Below, one piece after another: positions 1-5,157 of a DNA stretch of 8,037 bases. Numbering within the stretch: position 1 is the stretch's first letter; every line of letters begins with the position of its first letter. Source of the stretch: CAZJNX01 sp964547415. GTDB lineage: Bacteria; Pseudomonadota; Alphaproteobacteria; Rhizobiales; Amorphaceae. The notes beneath the pieces are model-generated. The model saw only the letters and a list, made by a program, of their open reading frames with translations. It had not been told where the DNA came from and ran no database searches. The position numbers and the translations under genes are program-made. The stretch lies in assembly GCA_964547415.1 (NCBI GenBank), contig CAZJNX010000206.1:1-8037 (forward strand), in the 5' to 3' direction.

Positions 1-212
1 TCAACGTGGCGGGCGCCCACGCCCACGACGTCGCCACCATCCTCGACCGGGAGGGGGTGGCGGTGCGCGCGGGCACCCACTGCACCGAACCGTTGTGGAC
101 GCGCTTCGGCACCACGTCCACCTGCCGCGCCTCGTTCGGGCTGTACAACACCCGGGAGGACGTGGACCGCCTTGCGGCGGCCATCGAGAAGGCCCATAGA
201 TTCTTCGGGTAA
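1..212 (+). CDS. sufS: Cysteine desulfurase SufS, C-terminal end (5' truncated by window)
   Basis: Only the last 69 codons are present; the first complete codon starts at base 3 and TAA is at 210-212. SufS is a PLP-dependent group II cysteine desulfurase that takes sulfur from cysteine, holds it as a persulfide on an active-site Cys and passes it to the SUF scaffold in the cytoplasm. The fragment shows the family's C-terminal landmarks in order: GAHAHDVATILDREGVAVRAG, then the THCTEP segment (HHCA-P in many homologues), then TCRASFGLYNTREDVD. The Cys of TCRASF (codon 123-125) is the expected catalytic persulfide residue. The reading frame ends with the usual helix AIEKAHRFF. The next gene starts 10 bases after the stop behind a strong ribosome site, so the two are almost certainly cotranscribed. 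The PLP-lysine domain lies outside the window. Confidence 0.95.
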   Translation, partial: NVAGAHAHDVATILDREGVAVRAGTHCTEPLWTRFGTTSTCRASFGLYNTREDVDRLAAAIEKAHRFFG

Positions 213-222
213 GGAGGAGCGG

Positions 223-651
223 ATGCAGGACGACGCAGCCATCGCGGCGCGCCGGACCGAGGAGGCCACGGACACGCCCGCGGACGGCGCGGCAGCGGCG
301 GACGCCGCCGCGGGCGAGGGGTCGGCGATCCCGGAGGAGGAGCTCGAGCGCCTCACCCGGGACATCGTGGCGGCGCTGAAGAGCGTGTACGACCCGGAGA
401 TCCCGGCCGACATCTACGAACTCGGCCTCATCTACCGCGTCGACATCGACGACGAGCGCACGGTCCGCATCGACATGACGCTGACGGCGCCGGGCTGCCC
501 GGTGGCCGGCGAGATGCCGGGCTGGGTGGAGAACGCCGTCGCTACGGTCGAGGGCGTCGGCAACGTCATCGTCAACATGACGTTCGACCCGCCCTGGGAC
601 CAGAGCCGCATGTCCGACGAGGCCCGCACGGCGCTCGACTTCTTCTATTGA
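223..651 (+). CDS. sufT: SUF-associated DUF59 (MIP18-type) Fe-S assembly protein
   Basis: This 142-residue protein belongs to the DUF59/MIP18 family, which acts in maturation of Fe-S proteins, probably at the cluster-transfer step. Residues 1-36 are Ala/Glu/Asp-rich and look disordered. The DUF59 core follows at about 40-142, with DPEIPADIYELGLIY (57-71), the signature MTLTAPGCPVAGEMP (85-99) with its conserved Cys92, and a C-terminal FDPPWDQSRMSDEAR (121-135). The frame is open further upstream, but ATG 223 is preferred because GGAGGAG at 213-219 lies just before it and an earlier start would overlap sufS. Position between sufS and an A-type carrier matches the SUF clusters of alphaproteobacteria. 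The family assignment is firm. The symbol sufT is used loosely, because the name is also applied to a longer DUF59 subfamily. Confidence 0.9.
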   Translation: MQDDAAIAARRTEEATDTPADGAAAADAAAGEGSAIPEEELERLTRDIVAALKSVYDPEIPADIYELGLIYRVDIDDERTVRIDMTLTAPGCPVAGEMPGWVENAVATVEGVGNVIVNMTFDPPWDQSRMSDEARTALDFFY

Positions 652-688
652 GCGGCCGACGCACGACCATCAGCTGGAGGGCGAACCG

Positions 689-1060
689 ATGACGCAGCCC
701 GCACGACCGAAGCCCACCGTGATGACCCTGAGCGAAGCGGCCGCCAGCCGCGTCCGCGCGCTCGTCGAGGGGTCGAACCCGCCCGCCCTCGGCCTGCGGG
801 TCGGCATCAAGAAGGGCGGCTGCGCGGGCATGGAGTACACCATGGACCTCGTCCACGAGGCGAACCCGCGCGACGAGGTGGTGGAATCGGGCGGTGCCCG
901 CCTCTACGTGGACCCGGCGGCGGTCCTCTTCCTGCTCGGCACGGAAATGGACGTGGAGACCACCCGCTTCCGCTCCGGCTTCACCTTCCGCAACCCGAAT
1001 CAAGTCTCCGCCTGCGGCTGCGGCGAATCCGTCGAGCTGAAGCCGGCCGAGGCCGTCTGA
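689..1060 (+). CDS. sufA: A-type Fe-S carrier, HesB/IscA/SufA family
   Basis: This 123-residue protein has the length and full motif set of an A-type iron-sulfur carrier, which accepts a cluster from the SUF scaffold and passes it to target proteins. The three cluster-ligand cysteines are present: Cys45 in KKGGCAGMEYTMD, and Cys109 and Cys111 in the C-terminal ACGCGES. The start at ATG 689 follows GGAGG (676-680) with 8 bases of spacing. It is 37 bases from the preceding DUF59 stop and is evidently the last gene of the SUF operon, because a hairpin follows 10 bases after its stop and the next gene is on the other strand. SufA, IscA and ErpA cannot be separated by motif alone; the SUF context favours SufA. 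Confidence 0.93.
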   Translation: MTQPARPKPTVMTLSEAAASRVRALVEGSNPPALGLRVGIKKGGCAGMEYTMDLVHEANPRDEVVESGGARLYVDPAAVLFLLGTEMDVETTRFRSGFTFRNPNQVSACGCGESVELKPAEAV

Positions 1061-1070
1061 AGGCGGCGGC

Positions 1071-1096
1071 GACCGCGCCTGCCCTCAGGCACGGTC
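1071..1096 (+). terminator. Strong hairpin after the SUF operon, probable terminator
   Basis: Bases 1071-1075 (GACCG) and 1077-1081 (GCCTG) pair with 1086-1090 (CAGGC) and 1092-1096 (CGGTC). This gives a 10-bp stem with one central C/A mismatch and a 4-base loop (CCCT). It starts 10 bases after the sufA stop in the convergent gap, which is where a terminator is expected. No T-run follows, so it is not a textbook intrinsic terminator. It may instead protect the mRNA 3' end or act with Rho. Confidence 0.5.
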
Positions 1097-1317
1097 CCGC
1101 CCCTCCGCCGACCCGTTCGTCGTCGCGTCCCCGGCGGACATCGAGGAACCAACGGCGGCCGGACGACGGCGATTACGCGCAAGGGCTGGCCCCGTCGGCC
1201 ATGGCTTGGTCTTGACGCTGCCGGGCTTGCCGGCCCTCGCCGGTCCGTCACCCTGGCGCCGCCAACCCCCGCCGCGCCGTCACGCAGGCACCCTCCCTCC
1301 TCGACAGGCCGCCGCCG

Positions 1318-1332
1318 ACCGCCGACGGCGGT
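1318..1332 (-). terminator. Short GC hairpin downstream of the DUF502 gene, possible terminator
   Basis: ACCGCCG (1318-1324) and CGGCGGT (1326-1332) form a 7-base-arm palindrome around a single A. As RNA it would fold into a 5-6 bp stem with a 3-5 base loop. It begins 15 bases past the DUF502 stop codon in the direction of transcription. There is no U-tract, and short GC palindromes arise easily at this base composition, so the call is tentative. Confidence 0.3.
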
Positions 1333-1347
1333 GCGTCGCGGACGACC

Positions 1348-2100
1348 CTAGCCCCCCGCGCCGGCGACTTCCCGGCCCGGACCGTCCTGGTCGAGGCCGG
1401 CGGCGACGGCGAGCTTCTTCGTGCGCGCCCGGTATTCCGGCGTGATGAGGCCCGCCGACACCACGAGCTTCGCCGCGTCCTCCACGCTCATCTCCAGGAT
1501 CGTCACGTCCGAGCGCGGCACGAACAGGAGAAAGCCGGAGGTCGGGTTCGGCGTCGTCGGCAGAAACACCGACATGATGTCGTCCTCGGGCGGCAACTTG
1601 TGGGAGATCTCGCCCCGCGCCTCGGTCGCGATGAAGACGATCGCCCACAGGCCCCGCCGCGGATACTCGATGAGCCCGGCCCGGCGGAACGTGGTCGACC
1701 GCTCCGACAGCGCGGTCTCGAAGATCTGCTTCAACGCCTTGTAGAGGTTGCGGACCAGCGGCATCCGGTCCAGCAAGTGCTCGCCGATGGACAGGATCGT
1801 CCGCCCGAAGATGTTGGCGGTGAGGAAGCCGAGCAGCGTCAAGGCGACCAGCGCGACGACGAGCCCGAAACCCGGCAAGGGAAAGTCGACGTAGCTTTCC
1901 GGGTTGTAGCGCGCCGGGATCCACGGCTTGACCCAGCTGTCGACCCAGTTGATGAATGTCCAGACAAGGAAGACCGTGATCGTCAGCGGCGCAGCGAAGA
2001 CGACACCGGTCAGAAAATAGTTCCGCAAGCGACCGAACAGGCCGGTATGGCGGCGACCTCCCGAACCGGATCTTTGACGGTCCGGTGCTTCTTCATCCAT
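1348..2100 (-). CDS. DUF502 family integral membrane protein
   Basis: This 250-residue protein belongs to the DUF502 family, membrane proteins of unknown biochemical role found in bacteria and, as COV1-like proteins, in plants. A polar, Arg-rich N-terminus (1-27) precedes two hydrophobic segments at about 28-51 and 75-97. The conserved soluble part follows: VRNLYKALKQIFETALSE (116-133), the AGLIEYPRRGLWAIVFIATE region (141-160), the hallmark LPTTPNPTSGFLLFVP (180-195), then a helix with EDAAKLVVSAG. The last 20 residues are low complexity. ATG at 2100-2098 is chosen because the polar leader suits the family and GAGGAG lies 10 bases upstream. The upstream neighbour is on the same strand but 268 bases away, with hairpin and palindrome between, so the gene probably has its own promoter. 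Family assignment is firm; function is unknown. Confidence 0.93.
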   Translation of the reverse strand: MDEEAPDRQRSGSGGRRHTGLFGRLRNYFLTGVVFAAPLTITVFLVWTFINWVDSWVKPWIPARYNPESYVDFPLPGFGLVVALVALTLLGFLTANIFGRTILSIGEHLLDRMPLVRNLYKALKQIFETALSERSTTFRRAGLIEYPRRGLWAIVFIATEARGEISHKLPPEDDIMSVFLPTTPNPTSGFLLFVPRSDVTILEMSVEDAAKLVVSAGLITPEYRARTKKLAVAAGLDQDGPGREVAGAGG

Positions 2101-2138
2101 TCCAGGCTGGCTCCTCGAGGGTGCGGCCCCGGCAGGCC

Positions 2139-2148
2139 GTCACGTGAC
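2139..2148. promoter_or_regulatory. Perfect palindrome GTCACGTGAC upstream of the DUF502 start
   Basis: A perfect 10-bp palindrome is centred about 44 bases before the DUF502 start codon, bracketed by GGCC at 2135-2138 and 2151-2154. Its position and its AT content relative to the surroundings suggest a binding site for a dimeric regulator. No specific regulator can be named, and chance occurrence is not excluded. Confidence 0.3.
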
Positions 2149-2220
2149 TGGGCCGGATCGGCGCCCGGCCCGGATGAAGGCTCCCCGCAAGGCGAACGCC
2201 TGGGCCGCCGGGCCATCCGC

Positions 2221-2230
2221 AGTATATTAC
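2221..2230 (-). promoter_or_regulatory. AT-rich island, possible -10 region for the DUF502 gene
   Basis: Read on the - strand the segment is GTAATATACT, which contains TATACT (2228-2223), a fair -10 hexamer and the only clearly AT-rich stretch in the gap. The base region 17 bp upstream reads GAACGG, a poor -35, so this is a weak candidate. Transcription from here would give a leader of more than 110 bases that includes the GTCACGTGAC palindrome. Confidence 0.22.
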
Positions 2231-2282
2231 GCCGGGCGCCCGCCCGTTCCAGCCCTTTCGCCCGGGGCGAGGCCGACGCTGG

Positions 2283-2329
2283 CGCATGGCTTGCCGCGGC
2301 GAGGTCGCAAGCCTCGCAGGCAAGATGCG
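2283..2329 (-). terminator. Long imperfect hairpin after the AidB-like gene
   Basis: Three arm pairs nest around a 7-base loop (2305-2311): CGCAT 2283-2287 with ATGCG 2325-2329, CTTGCC 2290-2295 with GGCAAG 2319-2324, and GCGAGG 2299-2304 with CCTCGC 2312-2317. This totals 17 base pairs, interrupted only by a 2-base bulge and a 3-by-1 internal loop. It lies about 40 bases past the AidB-like stop codon on the transcribed strand, so a terminator or 3'-end stabiliser is the simplest reading. No U-tract follows, so a leader structure for the DUF502 gene or a protein-binding site remain possible. Confidence 0.4.
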
Positions 2330-2368
2330 GGCCAGCCGCCCCTCGAACCCGCCGAGCACCCGGGAGAG

Positions 2369-4099
2369 TCAGGCCTCCGGCAGGATGAAGTCCAGGAGGG
2401 CGGCGGTGTCGAAGCGGGTGTCGAGGGCACCGTAGGTGGCCCGGCCCGTCCCCTCCAGGCGGCTGTCGAGGAAGGCGTCGGAGACCACCCGCGGCAGGTC
2501 GCGCCGAAGCGCCGCAGCGGCCGCGACGAAGGCGAGCTGCTCCACGAAGCGGCGCGCGCCCGCAAGGTCCGAGGCGGCGCGGTCGGCCGCGTCCACGAGA
2601 CGGTCGCGCAAGGGTCCCTCCGCCTCGCGAAGGTCCGGGGCGAGGGTGGCGAGGGCGTCGTCGAGGAGGGAGGGATCGCGCTCCACGAGCCGCGCCGTCT
2701 CGAGCGCGAGTTCGTTGCCCGTGCCCTGCCAGACCGACAGGAGCGGCGCGTCCCGGTAAAGGCGCGCGAGCGGATGGGCCCCGACGAGGGCGAAGTTGCC
2801 CACGCACTCGACGGCCTCGGCGAGGAGGCGCGGGGCGGCCTTGCCGGCGAAGTACTTGGCGGTGGGCGTCAGCAGCCGCGCGAGGGCGAACTCCGCGTCG
2901 CTGTCGAAGGCCGCGTCGTAGGCGGCGGCGACGCGCATGGAAAGGGCGGTCGCCGCGGCGCAGTCGAGGGCGAGGTCCGCCACCACCGTGCGCATGAGCG
3001 GGGCGTCGGCGAGCCGCTCGCCCCTCACCGTGCGGGCCCTCAGGTGCCGCACCGCGTTGGTGGCGCCCGCCCGCATCACCGCGGCCGCCCGCACCGCCCC
3101 GTCGAGGCGCAGGAGCGTCAGCGTGTCACGGACGACCGCGAGACCGCGGCCAGCCTCGCCCACGAGCACGCCGTCCGCGCCCGCGAATTCCACCTCGGCG
3201 ACGGCGAGGGCGTCGAAGCCCACCTTGTCCTTCAGCCGGGAGAGGTGGATACGGTTCGGCACGCCGTCCGGCAGCACCCGCGGCACGAGGAGGCAGGAAA
3301 CCCCCTCGCCGGTGCGGGCGAGGGTGAGGTAGACGTCGGCCATCGGATGGGAGACGAACCACTTGTGTCCGCTCACCGCGTAAAGGTCGCCCCCCGCCGG
3401 CGCCGCCCGGCACGCGACGGCCGACAGGTCGCCGCCCGCATCGCGCTCCGTGAGGGCGAGGGCGAGGGTCGCGCCGTCCTTTTCCGCCACCGGCAGGATG
3501 CGCCGGTCGTGCCGCCGGCTCGACAGGGGCGGGAACAGCTCCGCCTCGAGGTCCGGCGCGGCGGCGAGGGCGGCGATGCCGGCATGGGTGAGGCAGGCCG
3601 GCTCCACGTGGGCGGGCTCGAAGGCGGCCGCGAGATAGAGCGTCGCCGCGCGCAGCCGGTGCTGCCGGCGCACGCCCGACCCGTCCTCCTCCCAGGCGGA
3701 GGAGGAAAGGCCCGCGCCGATCGACCGGTTGAGGAGGGCGTGCCAGGCCGGGTGATGCTCCACCTCGTCGACCCGTTCGCCCCAGGCGTCGAGGGCGCGA
3801 AGGCGCGGCGGATTTTCCGACGCGAGCCGCGCCACCTCCTCCGCGTCCGGCGAGCCCCACCAGGCGCCGAGGGCGGACAGGGTCTCGGCCGCCTCGCCGT
3901 CGGCGCACGCGTCGAGGGCGGCGGACAACACCGGGTCCGCCTCGCAAAGGTTGAAGCCGGCGGACAGGGGCGGGAGGTTCGGCGCGGCCGCCCCGCCGGT
4001 CGCCGCCCCGCCGACCGCCTCGACGCCGGCTTCCCCGGGCGTCCGTTCGATCGGCTTGTGCAACCGGTCGGCTCCCCGCGTGCGCGTCGCTCGTCTCAT
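2369..4099 (-). CDS. AidB-like acyl-CoA dehydrogenase family protein, divergent
   Basis: This 576-residue flavoprotein resembles E. coli AidB (DNA alkylation response, acyl-CoA dehydrogenase fold) over its whole length. An Ala/Gly-rich N-terminus (about 1-40) precedes the AidB-type opening FNLCEADPVLSAAL (49-62). Then come RVDEVEHHPAWH (109-120), the FAD-loop-like ALTERDAGGDL (215-225), SGHKWFVSHPMAD (243-255), LVPRVLPDG, LSRLKDKVG, LTPTAKYFAGKAAPRLLAEAVECVGN and LARLYRDAPLLSVWQGTGNE. The C-terminal helical domain ends with VVSDAFLDSRLEGTGRATYG. Where medium-chain acyl-CoA dehydrogenases carry catalytic Glu (W/Y-E-G-T/S), this protein has Gln458 (bases 2726-2728), so ordinary dehydrogenase activity is doubtful. 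ATG 4099 is preferred over an upstream TTG at 4147, which adds 16 residues with no family match; neither has a clear ribosome site. The gene diverges from pyrB. Its substrate and any role in alkylation damage are unknown. Confidence 0.88.
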   Translation of the reverse strand: MRRATRTRGADRLHKPIERTPGEAGVEAVGGAATGGAAAPNLPPLSAGFNLCEADPVLSAALDACADGEAAETLSALGAWWGSPDAEEVARLASENPPRLRALDAWGERVDEVEHHPAWHALLNRSIGAGLSSSAWEEDGSGVRRQHRLRAATLYLAAAFEPAHVEPACLTHAGIAALAAAPDLEAELFPPLSSRRHDRRILPVAEKDGATLALALTERDAGGDLSAVACRAAPAGGDLYAVSGHKWFVSHPMADVYLTLARTGEGVSCLLVPRVLPDGVPNRIHLSRLKDKVGFDALAVAEVEFAGADGVLVGEAGRGLAVVRDTLTLLRLDGAVRAAAVMRAGATNAVRHLRARTVRGERLADAPLMRTVVADLALDCAAATALSMRVAAAYDAAFDSDAEFALARLLTPTAKYFAGKAAPRLLAEAVECVGNFALVGAHPLARLYRDAPLLSVWQGTGNELALETARLVERDPSLLDDALATLAPDLREAEGPLRDRLVDAADRAASDLAGARRFVEQLAFVAAAAALRRDLPRVVSDAFLDSRLEGTGRATYGALDTRFDTAALLDFILPEA

Positions 4100-4111
4100 T
4101 GCGCGTTCTAT

Positions 4112-4124
4112 CGACGGGACGTCG
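4112..4124. promoter_or_regulatory. Inverted repeat between the divergent AidB-like and pyrB genes
   Basis: CGACG (4112-4116) and CGTCG (4120-4124) flank GGA in the short divergent region, 12 bases upstream of the AidB-like ATG. It could be an operator for either gene. On the - strand, TTGCTT (4132-4127) and ATAGAA (4110-4105), 16 bases apart, form a weak -35/-10-like pair overlapping this repeat. They would leave almost no leader, so the promoter reading is very tentative. Confidence 0.2.
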
Positions 4125-4168
4125 CGGAAGCAACGACCGCACGGCAAGGGCGAGGAGCGGCGGCCGCC

Positions 4169-4213
4169 ATGGACGGGAACGAACGGGCGGGCGCGGGGGG
4201 CGCGGCGCGATGA
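4169..4213 (+). CDS. Possible 14-residue leader peptide coupled to pyrB
   Basis: ATG 4169 opens a 14-codon frame, MDGNERAGAGGAAR, whose TGA (4211-4213) overlaps the pyrB ATG (4210-4212) as ATGA. GAGGAG at 4152-4157 precedes it with 11 bases of spacing, a better ribosome site than anything directly before pyrB, where the sequence is only G/C-rich. This arrangement would let ribosomes ending the leader restart on pyrB. Enteric pyrBI has a leader peptide (pyrL) used in UTP-sensitive attenuation, but no U-rich pause site or attenuator hairpin is visible here, so the same mechanism is not implied. The peptide matches nothing I recognise and the frame could be fortuitous. Confidence 0.35.
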   Translation: MDGNERAGAGGAAR

Positions 4214-5157
4214 CGGACGCCTTCCCCCACTCCCACCTCCTCGGCATCGAGGACCTTCGGCCCCACGAGATCGCCCACCTCGTGGACCTTGCCGAGCGCA
4301 CCGCCGCGGAAGGGCTCACCCGGAAAAAGCGCGCCACCTTGCGCGGGCGCACCCTCGTCAACCTCTTCTTCGAGCCCTCGACGCGGACCCAGGCCTCCTT
4401 CGAGCTCGCCGGCAAGCGCCTCGGGGCGGACGTGATGAACATGGCCGTCGCACGCTCGTCCCTGTCGAAGGGCGAGACGATCGTGGACACGGCCGCCACC
4501 CTCAACGCCATGGGCCCGGACATCATCGTGATCCGCCACCACGCGGCGGGCGCTGTCGCCCTCATCGCCCGCAAGGTGGACTGCGCGGTCGTCAACGCGG
4601 GCGACGGCGCCCACGAGCACCCGACCCAGGCCCTCCTCGACGCCGTCACCATCCGCCGCCGCAAGGGCCGGATCGAGGGGCTGACGGTGGCGATCTGCGG
4701 CGACGTCCTCCACTCACGCGTCGCCCGCTCCAACGTGATCCTCCTGTCGGCCCTCGGCGCCCGCGTCCGCCTCGCCGGGCCCTCGACGCTCATGCCCGCC
4801 GGCATCGACCGGCTCGGCGTCGCGGTCCTCGACGACATGGACGCAGCGGTGACGGACGCGGACGTCGTCATGATGCTGCGCCTGCAGCGCGAGCGGATGG
4901 ACGGCGGCTTCGTGCCGTCGGTGCGCGAATACTTCCATTTCTGGGGCCTCGACGGGGCGCGCCTCGCCCGCGCCCGGCCGGACGCCCTCGTCATGCACCC
5001 GGGCCCCATGAACCGCGGGGTGGAGATCGACCCGCTCGTGGCCGACGGGCCGCAGAGCGTGATCGACGAGCAGGTGGAGATGGGCGTGGCGGTCAGGATG
5101 GCGGTGCTCGAGGCGCTGGCGGCGAACCTCGCCGCCCCGGCCGGGGAGGTCGGCTGA
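4210..5157 (+). CDS. pyrB: Aspartate carbamoyltransferase catalytic subunit
   Basis: PyrB condenses carbamoyl phosphate with aspartate to N-carbamoyl-aspartate, the committed step of pyrimidine synthesis. The 315 residues fit the usual catalytic chain of about 305-320. Carbamoyl-phosphate and active-site motifs are intact: FFEPSTRTQASFELAGKRLG (53-72), SLSKGET (84-90) with the Lys from the neighbouring-subunit loop, RHHAAGA (109-115), HEHPTQALLD (135-144), the aspartate-site MMLRLQRERM (221-230) and VMHPGPMNRG (261-270). ATG 4210 gives the family's normal N-terminus (MTDAFPHSHLLGIEDL). It lacks a clear ribosome site of its own and may be coupled to the leader at 4169. No regulatory pyrI gene follows. 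Instead pyrC overlaps by one base (TGATG at 5155-5159), as in bacteria whose aspartate carbamoyltransferase assembles with a dihydroorotase-like partner. Confidence 0.98.
   Translation: MTDAFPHSHLLGIEDLRPHEIAHLVDLAERTAAEGLTRKKRATLRGRTLVNLFFEPSTRTQASFELAGKRLGADVMNMAVARSSLSKGETIVDTAATLNAMGPDIIVIRHHAAGAVALIARKVDCAVVNAGDGAHEHPTQALLDAVTIRRRKGRIEGLTVAICGDVLHSRVARSNVILLSALGARVRLAGPSTLMPAGIDRLGVAVLDDMDAAVTDADVVMMLRLQRERMDGGFVPSVREYFHFWGLDGARLARARPDALVMHPGPMNRGVEIDPLVADGPQSVIDEQVEMGVAVRMAVLEALAANLAAPAGEVG

Larger units (their letters stand above)
1061..1347. other. Convergent intergenic gap between sufA and the DUF502 gene
   Basis: This 287-base stretch separates two genes that converge on it. Apart from the two hairpins at 1071-1096 and 1318-1332 I find no supported gene: the open frames that cross it are rich in Pro and Arg, match no family I know and lack ribosome sites. 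A TTGACG at 1212-1217 resembles a -35 element but has no matching -10 downstream. Confidence 0.6.
2101..2368. other. Structured intergenic region upstream of the DUF502 gene
   Basis: This 268-base gap lies between two genes on the - strand. I see no credible gene in it. It holds a long imperfect hairpin (2283-2329), a perfect 10-bp palindrome (2139-2148), a GC palindrome CGGGCGCCCG (2233-2242) and one AT-rich island (about 2221-2229) in otherwise GC-rich sequence. The layout fits the 3' end of the AidB-like mRNA followed by the promoter and leader of the DUF502 gene. Confidence 0.55.

Noticed and set aside
172..222. Upstream start for the DUF59 gene overlapping sufS
   Set aside because: It would add 17 unrelated residues. 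ATG 223 sits right behind GGAGGAG.
1206..1445. Small Arg/Pro-rich frame on the + strand with a TTGACG promoter-like hexamer nearby
   Set aside because: It has no ribosome site or -10 element, low-complexity sequence, and runs into the convergent DUF502 gene.
3440..3472. Tandem GAGGGC-like repeats
   Set aside because: They encode the Leu-Ala-Leu-Ala run before TERDAGGD in the AidB-like protein with the favoured CTC and GCC codons, so the repeat is explained by coding.
4100..4147. TTG start at 4147 for the AidB-like gene
   Set aside because: The extra 16 residues show no family similarity, and ATG 4099 is a better start codon.
2144..4213. Open frame of about 690 codons on the + strand opposite the AidB-like gene
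   Set aside because: It is an Arg/Gly/Glu-rich shadow of the real - strand gene. Only its last 14 codons, from ATG 4169, are considered, as a possible leader peptide.
3951..5156. In-frame upstream extension of pyrC by about 400 codons, suggesting a fusion protein
   Set aside because: The extension is low-complexity Arg/Pro/Gly and overlaps pyrB in another frame. The dihydroorotase homology begins at ATG 5157, which has a good ribosome site.
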